This document shows, in pieces, positions 12,353-33,631 of a stretch of 64,000 bases of DNA (its first letter is position 1; every line of letters begins with the position of its first letter). The position numbers and the translations under genes are program-made. The notes beneath the pieces were generated by a model that was given only the letters and a program-made list of their open reading frames with translations, ran no database searches and had not been told where the DNA came from. Source of the stretch: Dioscorea cayenensis subsp. rotundata (taxonomy: Eukaryota; Streptophyta; Magnoliopsida; Dioscoreales; Dioscoreaceae); assembly GCF_009730915.1 (NCBI RefSeq), contig NC_052480.1:4092001-4156000 (forward strand), written 5' to 3'.

Positions 12353-13290
12353 ACTTATGGGGTTTAAGGTTTAAGTATGGCCAATAGCAGCATTGCAATG
12401 CAGTGGGCCAATAGATGGTTTGTTTTGTGTTGTTGCCTTTATTTACTTTAGAATGTATGTAGTAGTGGATGAGCAGTTAACTCATTGGTTGATGCAAAAT
12501 CTTTGACTAAGTCTTCTCTTTACCAGTGAGCTTTAACCAACACCTTTTTCTTTCTGTGCTTTGGTTCTATCTCTCCAGGCATTCCATCAAACACCCTAAA
12601 CAAAGCCTGACCACACCGGAGTTTTACACCTACACAATCATCTGATTCACATCCATATATACATGAATAAAGAATTCATCTAATTATATAATTCACTTAA
12701 AATGAAGATGACCTCCAAACAAGTTTTTCTCTTGTATATATCTTAATAAATACCATGGATCAAAACAAAAACATGATACACCGAGTAAGAAATCAAAGCA
12801 CATGGATTATGGATACATGAAAAGTATACTGCTAGTTAGCTTATAAAAAACAATAAAATTGACAGTCAATTGAACAACTCCTTGACTAATACGAGAAGTT
12901 AAGATCAAGGTTGCATGCTGGCTATGGGATTTGGACTTGTCATGAGGCTGATTAATATTATATTAACCAAGATATGTGTGGTTGTCCTCCCAAGTTTAAT
13001 TTCTTGGCTCAATAATTGGTTTGACTCATATAGTTATGATAAAAAAAATAAGGTAAAATTACCATGATACTTAGAAAATACTAAAAGGAGTACTGTCATA
13101 GTGCCCTCATAAAATTCTCATTATGGACAACCACACATGCATGAATGAAGATTATCACACCCTTACCAAACCTTAATTCATAATCATATTTAATTAATAG
13201 TCAAGAAATTGACATGAATCTCATCTTATTTGATGAAAACAAGAAACAAGCATGTCTGATGATCATTATATATATAGTATATATTATTAA
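12353..13290. other. Intergenic, 3' flank of reductase copy 2
   Basis: No convincing ORF. The part next to 13291 is the 3' flank of reductase copy 2 and resembles the 3' flank of copy 1 (cttgtttcttgttt in both), which supports their common origin. Confidence 0.55.
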
Positions 13291-15783
<2,493 letters not shown>

Positions 15784-15864
15784 CTAATATTTCCTTTTTT
15801 TTTTTTTTCTTTTAAACTTTTTCTTTTACCTCTTTGTTTGTTAATAGGATTTCCATGTAGTCTG

Positions 15865-15872
15865 TATTTATA
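15865..15872 (-). promoter_or_regulatory. TATA box of reductase copy 2
   Basis: TATAAATA on the minus strand, about 100 bases upstream of the ATG at 15768. Confidence 0.6.
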
Positions 15873-17235
15873 AGTAGTGCTCCTAAGTTTATTCTATTAA
15901 ATATGGTGGAAATTAAAGGTGATGCCATGAGATGATATGAGTGGATTGTTTTCAAGAAACTGGAATGGACCGGCACCCAGAAAACTGTTCTTTCTTCATT
16001 CCACTCTATGTAGTAAAGAAATAATAATTTATCAATAAAATCAAGGATTGCAGTGTTAAATGTAGAGAATGAATGTGCCATGGTTGGTATTTTTATTGAC
16101 TGGTCAGTGATGACGTCACCATGCCAAGAAAGTAAAGAAAAAGGACATCAAATTCTTGACACTTAATAATTAGAAATCAGGAGGAACTTAGACAAATTCA
16201 ATTGGACTGGTCAGTAGTGACGGCGGCTAAGAAGAATATGTGTGTAATTTTGATATCCAAAGTTTAAAGATTTATTTATTTTTTTTTTTTAATATCCAAA
16301 AGGTTGGTGCTGCTTGATTTAGAGTGGGATTAAAATAAAATTTTTTGTAATATACCGTATAAATAGTTAAATACTATAATATTTAACATAATGAATTTAC
16401 TTTTCTGTTGAGAAGTTGAGAGTTGAACAAGTTAAATTAGTAGAATAATTTATTATAATATCTAATATCAATATAATAGTATATTAATTTTTGAGTTTTC
16501 ATCTTCAGCTTAAGTTCAGTATGGAAAAAATGAAGTTCAAAGCTGAAAATTCAACCACAATTTAAAGCCCACTTTTCTGACGTGCACGCAAGGAAAAGGG
16601 TGAATTCCAATCCTGATTTTGCTTTATTGGTTTGTGCACAACCTCTTTTAAGCCTGCTTAGGATTATTTTTTTCCTTTTTCTTTTGGAAAATACTGGAGC
16701 CTGCTTAGATTCATCCTTTTCTTTAAAATAATTCTAATAGTGAAGAAAATAATGTAATTTGATTAAATTTTTATAGCCAAAGCACCCTTGGGAAAACCAG
16801 GTTTCTCCGCCATATCTTTATAGCACTTTAGTGCCTACCAACTTTATTTTTTTCCTCCAACGATCAAAGTAATCTATTAATAGTTGAATCTCTTTAGAAC
16901 TTTTCACAAGTGATGAAACAGATTATCCCAACATGCACATGTACACACCCCTGCCTTTCTAGGCCGCTCATCTTCTCTTCAATTGTAGACTTCCATTCTC
17001 CTTAAAGCCTTGCCGTTCTCCTCACAGACACAACGTTGCAATACAACGTTGCAATTGAGATTTGTTAGGTTCAAACAATATGCATACACACACACACACA
17101 CACACACATACCCATGCGGTTTGGGTCTGGATACAAACAAAATCATATCTCACTTATTGAATTTTACAAACCTCAAGATGGAATGTGAGACGTTGGCAAA
17201 GACATTATAAGTAAGAATTCCATGAACCATCATTA
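15873..17235. other. Intergenic between reductase copies 2 and 3
   Basis: Upstream flank of copy 2 and downstream flank of copy 3. AT-rich with T runs; it contains an (AC)n microsatellite at 17086-17108. I see no supported gene. Confidence 0.5.
17086..17108. repeat. (AC)n microsatellite
   Basis: About eleven perfect CA/AC dinucleotides. Confidence 0.9.
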
Positions 17236-20885
<3,650 letters not shown>

Positions 20886-20890
20886 TGTTG

Positions 20891-20906
20891 CTCTCTCTCT
20901 CTCTCT
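20891..20906 (-). repeat. GA/CT tract in the 5' leader of reductase copy 3
   Basis: A (CT)8 run on the plus strand, i.e. GA repeats just before the ATG of copy 3. The equivalent place in copy 4 has a shorter tract. It may act as a GAGA-type element, but that is only a guess. Confidence 0.5.
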
Positions 20907-21189
20907 CTGTGTGCGCTCTTGCTGAGCTTCTTGCGCAGCCACAAATTAGGCGGAGGGTAAATAAATAAAGATCACCACTTTTTTGGGATGTAATCACCGT
21001 CGGCAGTCTAGGCGATTCATGACCGAGGATAATAGCAGTAGCTGCAGTACAACTATATCCAATCAAAAGAGTTTTTTTTTTTACAAGCCGACTCATTAAG
21101 AGACTTAACTCGAGATCCTTCCAATTATAAAACATATGAAAATAACTGAGTTATACCTCTTTCTCGTCCAATCAAAAGAGATTTTTTTA

Positions 21190-22050
21190 TTTAGATATCT
21201 TTTTTCACCCATGAGTGTTATTTTCTCAAAATTATATAACTTCATAGTTTTTTTAACAAAAATCTAAAAGTTTTTAAAAATAAAATTTACTTTTAAGGAG
21301 GGTGTTTCTGTAACAACGGGGCACAAATCTGTTATAGTTTTGAGGATAAAACTATAGTTAATTAAATTTACACCAGGGGTGTTTTCACGCAAAATGACTG
21401 AACTTTATGTTGGCTTCAAAACCCTAAAGAAAATTTAATAAGAAATTTTAGTATCTTGGGAGCGTTTTTGTAAATTACCACAAATTTGTGCATTTTTAAG
21501 AAAATCCTCTAATTAGTTAAATTTAAATTAGGGTGTTTTTTTGCAAATTACCATTGGATTGTTTTTGCAAGAATCCTTAGTAATTTTTACAATAAATTTT
21601 AGTTTGTATGAGGGTGTTTTTGTAAAATGGCACAAATACGTGATATTTTTTTTATTTTGACAAAAATAACATGCACATGTGAATATGTGATCTCTATAGC
21701 ACGTGAGTTAACATCAGTTCATCTTCACAAAACTACCAAACTTTAGGTTGTTTTTGCAGGAAACCCCAAAATAGTCAAGTGTTCATGAGGGTGTTCCGCA
21801 AATTATCGCAAATCTGTGGCAGTTTTGGACAATCACCCTCTACTTAATTAAATATACATATAAGTATTCTCCGGTAAATGATCAAATTTCATATCATTTT
21901 TGCAGAAACCCCCATAGGTTTTGAGAAATACTTCCTATTTTTATGAGTGTGTTTTCTCAAATTTTCACAAGTCCATGTAACTTTCGCCAAATCACTATTA
22001 CTTATTTAAATTTGCATCATTGTGTTTTCTGCATGTAATAAAATGAAGAA
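21190..22050. repeat. Diverged tandem repeat, period about 160 bp, upstream of reductase copy 3
   Basis: The phrase gagggtgtttttgtaaatta, in varied form, followed by cacaaat and later by taattaaattta, recurs near 21298, 21460, 21607, 21787 and 21946, giving a spacing of about 150-180. The same family sits at 28480-29250 in front of copy 4. It is non-coding; the duplicated block therefore includes it. Confidence 0.7.
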
Positions 22051-22120
22051 GGATTTTGAATTTTAACTTGTTTCTCATTGATCATTTGCCATCAATATAT
22101 ATACAACAGGTTTACATTGA

Positions 22121-22918
22121 GGGGGTGTTTGGTTTGAAGGAAAGCAATGGGAATCATTGCTTATAGTGAGGAAACCCTTATTTGGATGTGGAGTAATGGG
22201 AGTGAGAGAGGCATGTGTAAGGAGTGAGAGAGGCATGGGGGAGAGTTCCCATGCCTCTCATTTTTGAGAGGAGTGGGAGGGGAATGAGGGTTATGATGGG
22301 TAAATTTACTCATTTACTCTTTTATTTTTTTAATTATAAATCTATTAATCTAAATAATTTATTATAATAATTAAATAATAATTAATCCGAAAATATTTAA
22401 ATACAATATTAATTATAATAAATAAATGAATAATATTAAAGTGAACTATTTTAATTTAATACTTAATTATTGTAATTAAAGTGAATCATAATTGATATGA
22501 ATGGTTATTATGACTTAATTTTTTAATTAAAATTAAATAATTATTTATTATGGTTAATTAATTGTTAATTAATGATATTAACAAAATTTTAGATATTAAT
22601 AAATAGTGTCACATGTGAGCTATTAAAGTTAAATATCTTTTTATAATAATGAATTTATTTTAATATTTAAATAATTTAAAAAATAATTATCACACCTCAT
22701 TATATATATATAATAATAATAGTAATATTCATTTATATAAAAGGGCATGACGGTCATTTTATCATATTTTCCTTTTTCATTTTTTCTCATTCCCAATAAA
22801 CTACCTCCCCAATCCTTCCAACCAAACATAGTTTTCATTCCCATGCCTTTTCCAATCCCCCTCATTTTTATTACTCCTCCACTCCTTTCCATTCCATTCC
22901 TTGCAACCAAATGGCCCC
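22121..22918. mobile_element. Tourist/Harbinger-like MITE with TGA target duplication
   Basis: Inverted ends gggggtgtttggtttgaagg and (reverse complement of the right end) ggggccatttggttgcaagg. TGA directly flanks both sides (22118-22120 and 22919-22921). 798 bases, with an AT-rich core and C/T-rich text near the right end. Three-base duplications and GGG...GTTTGG ends fit the PIF/Harbinger (Tourist) type. It has no transposase. Confidence 0.75.
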
Positions 22919-23265
22919 TGAAAGGTTGAAAGTTAGGAAGAAAGAAATGCTGAAAGTTAGGAAGAAAAATTACATAATGTAATCTAGGAAAGTTGATAAC
23001 TTTGGCTAAAATAAAAGAAACAAAATAGGAAAATTAATTTATGTTATAAAACCCATATGAATCGTTCAACAGCATGAAGAGCAAAAACAGCAATAAAACA
23101 AAGGTGATTTTGTTTTCGTTGATGATTAAAACAATTCAGTCGGATCAAATAAAAATTAATCAAAAGAATAAAATAGTTAAACAAAACTCAATTACAAGGT
23201 TCATAAAAATAAATTAAAAAAAGTCAAGAAAAGTGGAAGAAAAAATTTTTTAATTATAAAAACAA

Positions 23266-23661
23266 GGTAATACCCATGTTAGTCCATGTATTTATTTCAT
23301 TTTCCTTTTTTAGTCTTCCCACTTCAATTTAAGTTCTTTTAATTCCTCTACTCTTTGAATGAGTGCAATCAAGTCCCCTAAGACTGTTTTAATCATAAAA
23401 ATAATTAATATACTACACAATTTATTCACAATAATCTTTGTAATATACACAATTCAGGGAAATAATATAATTTTTTTATTTTTTATATGATTCATAGAAT
23501 ATTTGAGCAATAAAAATTAGTAATTAGAATATTCAAAATGTATATGAGGGACTTGATTGCACTCATTCAAAGAATAGAGGGATTAAAAGGGCTTAAATTA
23601 AAATAGGAGGACTAAAAGGGCAAAGTGAAAAGAGTATAGGGACTAATATAAATATTCTACC
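23266..23661. mobile_element. Foldback MITE with inverted repeats over 100 bp
   Basis: The left arm (23266 to about 23385) and right arm (about 23545-23661) are imperfect inverted copies; gaatgagtgcaatcaagtcc on the left is matched by ggacttgattgcactcattc on the right. The middle is AT-rich. Such long ends are typical of Mutator-like non-autonomous elements. I did not find a clear target duplication. Confidence 0.72.
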
Positions 23662-24062
23662 TATATAATATTTACTTATAATTATATTAATGAATTATTA
23701 ATTTTATAATTTTAATTATAATAATAATAAAAAAAAATATTTAAAAAACTAATATTTGTGTGGAACCCCAAATTTGGGGTCACAAGTCCTCCTATGTCAA
23801 ACCTCAAATTTTGAGTCAAATTTGAGTGTTGATTAGAGCGACCCATACCCAAGTTTGACCCCAAATTTAAAATTTGGGTCATGGAAGATGACATAACAAA
23901 ATAAACTTCGGGGCCTAACCAATGGAAGCACTGGACCTTCATTGGTTGCTGGAAGCTGCGGCTGCTTGTGGTTGTAGCTTTTAATTTCCCCGATTGGTTG
24001 TTTGTTGTTTCTTATCCCCATCGTTCTAGCTGTCTACCCCCCATTTGCATTTAAAAAAAATT

Positions 24063-24540
24063 TGAGGACGGGGCCGCGCTCACATGGGCGCTGAAATCAC
24101 TCGTACATAACCACTATTCACAACTCCCAAAAATGTGCTCTCAGCCGAGAATCGAACTCCCACCACTCGTTTTTTTTTGGGAAGAGAAGCGGGGCGAACC
24201 CACTAGAGACCCCAGGGACATGCATAAGCCTCGGTGGAACAAGTGGGGACGGGGCCACACTCACATGGGCGCTGAAATCACTCATATACAACCACTATTC
24301 ACAACTCCCAGAAATGTGCCCTCAGCCGAGAATCGAACTCCCACCACTGCTTTTGTTTTTGAGAAGAGCGGAGCGAACCCACTAGAGACCCCAGAGACAT
24401 GCATAAGCCTCGGTGGAACAAGTGGGGACCGAACGGCGCTCACATGGCCGCTGAAATCACTCATACACAATCACTATTCACAACTCCCAAAAATGTGCCC
24501 TCAGGTGAGAATTGAACTCCCACCACTCGATGAAAGCTCT
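24063..24540 (-). repeat. Tandem array, about 180-bp unit, 2.6 copies, with Pol III B-box-like motif
   Basis: The phrase ctcacatgggcgctgaaatc starts at 24079 and 24260, with a variant at 24439, giving spacings of 181 and 179. On the minus strand each unit contains gtgggagttcgattctc or a variant, close to a tRNA T-arm/B box, suggesting a SINE-derived unit. It is GC-richer than its surroundings. The open plus-strand frame over it is not a credible protein. Confidence 0.72.
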
Positions 24541-24725
24541 ATTGACGACCCGCGTACCAATAGACCCGCAGGTCGTTGGCTACCAACATATCATTTTCTC
24601 TTCAATTTGTCTCTTGCCTTTATCATCCTAGACACATTGTTGAAATTGAGATTTCCTTTTCTATAATCCAATAATATTAAATTTTGATGTTATATAACTC
24701 TTTATCTGTATTAAAGAATTTCGCA

Positions 24726-24789
24726 ACAAGACCCAAACTATATATATATATATATATACATGTACATATACATATAGTTTGGGTCTTGT
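24726..24789. repeat. Perfect-arm palindrome with AT spacer
   Basis: The arms acaagacccaaactatat and atatagtttgggtcttgt match exactly around an (AT)n/ACATGTAC spacer, about 150 bases downstream of the copy 4 stop. It could be a minute MITE or a 3'-end hairpin. Confidence 0.8.
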
Positions 24790-24942
24790 CCAACCATCAA
24801 GAGATTAAAAAAAATCCAACACAATCCATTGCCAAATACAAAGATTAATATGAAATCCATTCCATTTATGACTGCATACAACCAAACACTACTATCTATG
24901 ACACGTTTTCAAAGACTTGAACAGGAATTTCATGAACAGTTA

Positions 24943-28359
<3,417 letters not shown>

Positions 28360-28479
28360 TGTTGCTCTCTCTTCTCGCTGAGCTGAGGTTCTTGCGCAGG
28401 GACGTGACCGACAAGAAAAACAGTAAACTGGAATTTTTGGGCCGGCCATGTCGTTTTTCATAAAAAAAAAAATTATGAG

Positions 28480-29250
28480 GGTTTTTTTTTTTGCAAAATT
28501 AGGAAACTTCATGGGTTTTTTTGAAGAAAAGCCTAGAAAGTTTTAAAAATAAATTTTAGTTTTAAGGAGGGTTTTAATGCAAAATATCACAAATTCATGG
28601 CAGTTTTGTGGATGACACCCTCTAATTAATTAAATTTACACCAGAATTTTCTTTGCAAAATGACTGAACTTTTATTTTTTTGTAAAAAACCCTAAAAACT
28701 TTTGACAATAAATTTGAGTTTGTGGAGAGTGTTTTTGTAAATTGAAACAAATCTAAAAATCCTACAGTTGGGTAAATTTAAATTAGGATTTTTTTTCAAA
28801 AATTATTGAATAAGTTTTTTTAAAATAAATTTTAGCTTGCATGAGGGTGTTGTTATAAATTTACACAGATTTGTACGAATTTTGCAAAAACAGTCTAATT
28901 AGTTCCAATTTACATCAGGGCTTTTACGCAAAATTACCAAACATTAGGTTATTTTTGCATGAAACCCCAGATTATTTTTATAATAAACTTAGTTTGTATG
29001 AGGGTGTTTTGGTAAATTATCACAAATCCGTTGCAGTTTTGCGACATCACCCTGTAATTAATTAAATTTACATACGGGATAATCTCTGTTGAATGATCAA
29101 ATTTCATGCCTTTTTGCAGCATAACCCAGAGATTTTGAGTAATACTTCTTATTTTTATGAGGATGTTGCCGCAAAATTTCACATATCCATGTCACTTTCC
29201 TCGGAATCACCCTCTATTTATTCAAATTTACATTAGCATGTTTTCCAAGA
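28480..29250. repeat. Diverged tandem repeat, period about 160 bp, upstream of reductase copy 4
   Basis: Same family as 21190-22050. The gagggtgttttggtaaatta-type phrase recurs near 28566, 28725, 28844, 29000 and 29160. It starts shortly upstream of the copy 4 ATG. Confidence 0.68.
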
Positions 29251-29611
29251 ACAAAAAAAAAAAAAATGATTTGTCTTCTTTGATCATCAAGACAATTAGA
29301 AAATAAAAATAAAAGAGCCCACAACTTCGTAGCCTTGATGAGTTCCTCATGGGCTCCTCATGCATGGGCTGGGAGTTCATTAATCGGTAGCATATGGAGC
29401 GCTATGGCTTATCCATTTTATAAAAATAAAAATAAAAAAATTCAAATGAAGATTAATCAAAAGAATAAAATTGTAAAACAAAGCTTAATTATGAGGTTTA
29501 TCAAAAACAAGGTAAATAACAAAATTGTAGTATATTATGTTGTGTATCAAATAAATAAAATTAACAATTTGTGTCATTATCCTTAGCATCTTCAAAAATT
29601 AAATTTCAAAT

Positions 29612-29616
29612 GTATC
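29612..29616. repeat. Target-site duplication GTATC, left
   Basis: GTATC directly before the left LTR; the same five bases follow the right LTR at 38340-38344. Confidence 0.85.
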
Positions 29617-30303
29617 TGTAATGAATTATGACTCAATCAATGCAACAATCAATAATCAGAGTAATTCTCCAACTTCCAGACTGAATATCACGATAGAATT
29701 GAGATGAACTCTTCAATACAGTGATAGATCTGAGAATTCTATCTCAGAATGATAGTGTTCTACTACACAAAAATCAACAAGTAGTAATACTGAAATTGTA
29801 GTTCAGATGCAGAAATTAAGCTCACAGTGCTGTAGATCAGACAAAAACATGTAGAAAAACAGTAAAAAAAAATGGGAATGCCTTCCCTCCCAACTAGATC
29901 GCCGAATGAGCGCCGGAGATCTCGCTAGGCCCAAGTTCCTTTCTCTGATCTTCAATGCCCTCTTCCCTCTTACTCTCCTTTTTTTAAATCTCCTCCCGAT
30001 CGTTAGCATAACTAACTATCCTCGTCCACCAATCGCTCTCTTACAAGCTGCCTCGCTGGCGTAACTAACCCTTCTTCACATCCAATGGAATCCTCGCCTG
30101 TTGCCACCTGTTCGGGAGTAAGATAACCTGCTAATCTGGTGATCTTGCACCTCTCTCTATTACTCATGCAGATCATTAGTGGGGATGTTTCCACATCAGC
30201 CAACTTATCCACCTCAGCTATCTTTCTCCCCTGCACGTGACTTCCTATTTTCAATTTCCTTGGCTCCAAAGACTCTCCCGCCAGCTTCACTCCTTGCATA
30301 ACA
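29617..30303 (-). repeat. Gypsy LTR-A (left, 3' LTR of unit 1)
   Basis: TG...CA limits on the plus strand: starts tgtaatgaattatg, ends gcataaca. The polypurine tract (minus strand aatgggggaggt) abuts it at 30304. It differs from LTR-B and LTR-C at many positions left of about 30150, but is identical to LTR-B to the right of about 30164. Confidence 0.92.
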
Positions 30304-30707
30304 CAACCTCCCCCATTAAAAACATCCTTGTCCTCAAGGATAATAGATGGAAAGTACTGACGCATATATTCAACATCTTCCCAGGAATTTTCAGAATCCA
30401 TCATTCCTTCCCACTGAACTAGAATTTGTTCAATTTGCTCTGAATTTCTGAGAAATGTTCTTTGTTGCAGGATGGCTTTCGGTTGCAATGAAGGACCAAT
30501 TTCAGTAGCGATAAGTGGTAAAGGCATAGAATTTACTTGTGATCCTAGATCACCTTCGCATTTCTTCAGTAGGGAAACATGAAATACTGGATGAATACGT
30601 GCTCCTTCAGGCAAAGGTAATATATAAGCTACGGAGCCAATCTTTTGTATAATTTTGAATGGTCCAAAATAGCGCATGCTCAATTTCTGATTTTTGCGCA
30701 TGACCAC
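30012..30707 (-). pseudogene. Gypsy unit 1: integrase C-terminus with chromodomain, reading into the LTR
   Basis: 231-residue frame. It begins RYFGPFKIIQKIGSVAY and PVFHVSLLKKC (integrase C-terminal core), then LVQWEGMMDSENSWEDVEYM, a chromodomain core that in chromoviruses directs integration to marked chromatin. The frame runs straight through the polypurine tract and 97 codons into LTR-A before stopping. The upstream part of the polyprotein is broken by stops, so no full product is made. Confidence 0.85.
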
Positions 30708-30713
30708 TGAATG

Positions 30714-31260
30714 TTATCTACACGGCTTAAGTTTGACAAATACCCATTGTCCTACTTCAAATAAAATCTCACATCTTTTCCTGTCAGCTAATCTCTTCAT
30801 CCTGACCTGAGCCTTCAATAAATTATGCTTCAACTGTCTCAAAACCTGATCTCTTTGTTGCAACATTTGTGATATGTCAGGTGGATTATGATCAGTGGTA
30901 TAATATGATAACAAGGATGGAGGATCCCTACCATATACAATGTGGAAAGGAGTCATAGCTATACTACACTGGAATGATCATGTGTTGTACCAATACTGTG
31001 CCCAAGGTAACAATTCAACCCAATTTCTTGGATTCTTTGCCACAAAACACCTGAGATATAATTCCAAGCATTTGTTTAATGCTTCCGTCTGACCATCAGT
31101 TTGAGGATGATATGATGAGGACATTGACAAGGTTGTTCCCATTGCCTTGAATAATGATTTCCAGAATCTGCTTAGGAAAACTTTATACTTGTCAGATACA
31201 ATAGAAATAGGAACCTCATGTAATTTGATGATATTCTGTATGAAAACTACAACAAAATTA
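30714..31260 (-). pseudogene. Gypsy unit 1: integrase core remnant
   Basis: Reads VPISIVSDKYKVFLSRFWK, then SSYHPQTDGQTEALNKCLE, then MTPFHIVYGRDPPSLLSYY. The second catalytic Asp region and the Glu helix can be seen, but the zinc-binding part and the first catalytic Asp are absent. It joins directly to reverse-transcriptase sequence at about 31250, showing an internal deletion. Several stops are present. Confidence 0.85.
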
Positions 31261-32084
31261 GATGCTTCAAATGGCTATCCCAGTCCACACTGTAAACCAA
31301 TATGTCATCAAAGAAAATTAAAACAAACTTCCTCATAGCAAACTGAAAAATACTATTCATTAGAGACTGGAATGTTGCTGGAGCATTTGTTAACCCAAAT
31401 TGGCATCATCACCCACTAAAAATGTCCATGATGGGTTCTAAAAGCTGTCTTATGTTTATTTTTAGCACAAATCAAAACCTGATGGTATCTTGACCTCAAG
31501 TCCAACTTGGAAAAATATTTTACTCCATTAAGCTCATCCAACAACTCATTAACAACTGGTATAGGATAAGCATCTAATATAGTTATCCCATTCAAGGCCC
31601 TGTAATCAGTACAAAATCTCCAGGTTCCATCCTTTTTCTTGACTAAAATAACAGGAGATGAAAAAGGACTGTTGCTTGGTTCAATTAACCCCTTTTGTAG
31701 CATTTGATCAACCATGATTTTAATCTCTGTCTTCTGACTATGATGATATCTGTATGGTCTAACCTTAACAGGAATAGAATTGGGTTGTAAAGGTATTTTA
31801 TGATCAAATATCCTCACTGGTGGTAAACCCTTAGGTACATCAAATACCCTCCGATACTTTAACAGTAAATGTTTTAAAGCATCAAGTAAGCCTTCAACAA
31901 ATTCTCCAGTTTTCTCCCTTGATTCTATAGTTATGGCTTGATCATCAGTGCCTTTTGTAACTGTCTCAACTGCTTCAATAGTCATTTGATAACACTGGAT
32001 AATGGATTTCACAGAACTTAATCTGTGAAGCTGGTGTATAGAAGTAGGTTGTGGACCCAGATTTTGCTCTCCAGTAATCATCAC
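31250..32084 (-). pseudogene. Gypsy unit 1: reverse transcriptase (partial)
   Basis: 31416-32084 is open: GLPPVRIFDHKIPLQPNSIP, LVKKKDGTWRFCTDYRALN and FSKLDLRSRYHQVLI are classic Ty3/gypsy blocks. A TAG and a one-base insertion (cccaaattgg against cccaattgg in unit 2) follow, then [14 protein letters not shown] and FFDDILVYS with the catalytic Asp pair. The thumb and RNase H are deleted. Confidence 0.9.
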
Positions 32085-32221
32085 AAATTTTCCTTCATTA
32101 TAAAATTGTAATGAGAGAATACCTGTAATCCATTATGTGAGCACCTATAGTTGCTAACCAGGAAGCTCCCATAATTACCTCAGCTCCTGCTATTGGTAAC
32201 AAATACACAAGAAATATCAAT

Positions 32222-32434
32222 TCACATCCTTGGATGTTTATCTTGAATTAATGGATCTACTTTTCCTTCCACTTGTAAAAAATTTCCATCCCCAACTAAC
32301 ACCTTAAATGTAGGTGTTGGTTGTATGTCCAACTGTAAAAATTTGGCAATTCTCGGTTGTATGAAGTTATCATCACCCCCTCCATCGAACAACACCTTTA
32401 CTGATTGCCCTTTGATTGACCCCGTAAACCTCAT
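32222..32434 (-). pseudogene. Gypsy unit 1: aspartic protease remnant
   Basis: KVLFDGGGDDNFIQPRIAK matches the retroviral-type protease start where DSG(S/A) is normal; here the active-site triad reads DGG, which would impair it. The frame is short and closed on both sides. Confidence 0.78.
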
Positions 32435-32777
32435 AGTCCCAATAGTCTATTCATGGCATTGAGTGATGATTTGGGGCCTGATTCTTCATTAACTATATTC
32501 TCCTCTAATTCTACCACAAAACCATTGGGTTCTTGCTCATTGATTTCAGAAGATTCTTCTCCCCACTATAGCAACAACAGCCTTTTATTCTGACATTTAT
32601 GTGTAGGAGAGTACTTTTCATCACTATTAAAACATAATCCCTTTGCCTTCCTTAACTGCATTTCCTTGAAACTAATCTTCTTGAATACAGGAGGATGTTG
32701 AGATGAGTTAGATTATGTCAACTGTGGAACATTATGATTAACTGGTAACAACTTCTGCACTTGAGTAATTCCTTTTC

Positions 32778-33488
32778 CTAATTGATTATTAACATTGATA
32801 TCAGGAGTGAATTGCATCTTCCTTGTATTAGCTTTTGGCAGTGCAGGATATTTATTTTCATACAACTTTGCCAATTTTGCTGCTTTAAAAATTGACTCGG
32901 GTAATAAAGGAATAATGTCCTTTGATTTTCTCTTCCCAACCCACTGATGAAACATTTCAACATTGCAGATGGTGACACTCCTTCAACTCTAATAGCCAAG
33001 GATACAAAAGTGGCATAGTAACTTGTTACAGAGTCCTCCTGCACCAATTTAAAAAGTGCATATTCAGGTGTTTCAAATACTGATGCCCCATAAACTTCTT
33101 CTAATGCATTAACCAATGAAGGCCAATTGTCTACCTTCCCTTCCTTCTCCAACATCTAAAACCATGGCACTACCTCTCCATCAAAATGTATAGATGCTTT
33201 CTCCAGTCACTCGGCATCTGTTGCTCTATAATATTTGAAAAATTGTTCTGCTTTATAGATCCAATTTAACACCTCTTCACCATCAAATCGAGGAAAGTCC
33301 AGTTTGATAGAATGAGTGGTGAAAGGTTTGGATTTAACATACTCTCCATCATCTCTGAATTCTCCACTTGAATTTTGTACTGCTCCAGCTGTGTTAACTG
33401 TGGTAGATACAATTTGAGATTCAATGTATTTAGAAATTGTCTGTATAAACATCTCTAACATTTTAACCTTATCATCCCTTTGAGCCAT
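32778..33488 (-). pseudogene. Gypsy unit 1: gag remnant
   Basis: Starts MAQRDDKVKMLEMFIQTISK; the capsid-type block includes IKLDFPRFDGEEVLNWIYKA and, after stops, SLVNALEEVYGASVFETPEY and FVSLAIRVEGVSPSAMLKCF. In-frame stops near 33205 and 33160 and later frame changes break it. Confidence 0.85.
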
Positions 33489-33631
33489 AGCTGTAATTAG
33501 CCTTTCTTCCCTTTACTCCATAGTAGCTTGCAGACCATCAATCTTTGCTACTAAGTCCTTAAATCGAGTAGCCTCTGCCATCTTTGCAACAAAGTGCAAA
33601 GTAGATATCTCTCAATGAAAGCACCAAAATA

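Noticed and set aside
24133..24666. 177-codon plus-strand frame
   Set aside because: Lies over the 180-bp tandem array; the protein repeats come from the DNA repeat.
31147..31338. Plus-strand frame repeated at 35163-35354
   Set aside because: Antisense of the gypsy pol; the repetition only reflects the tandem element.
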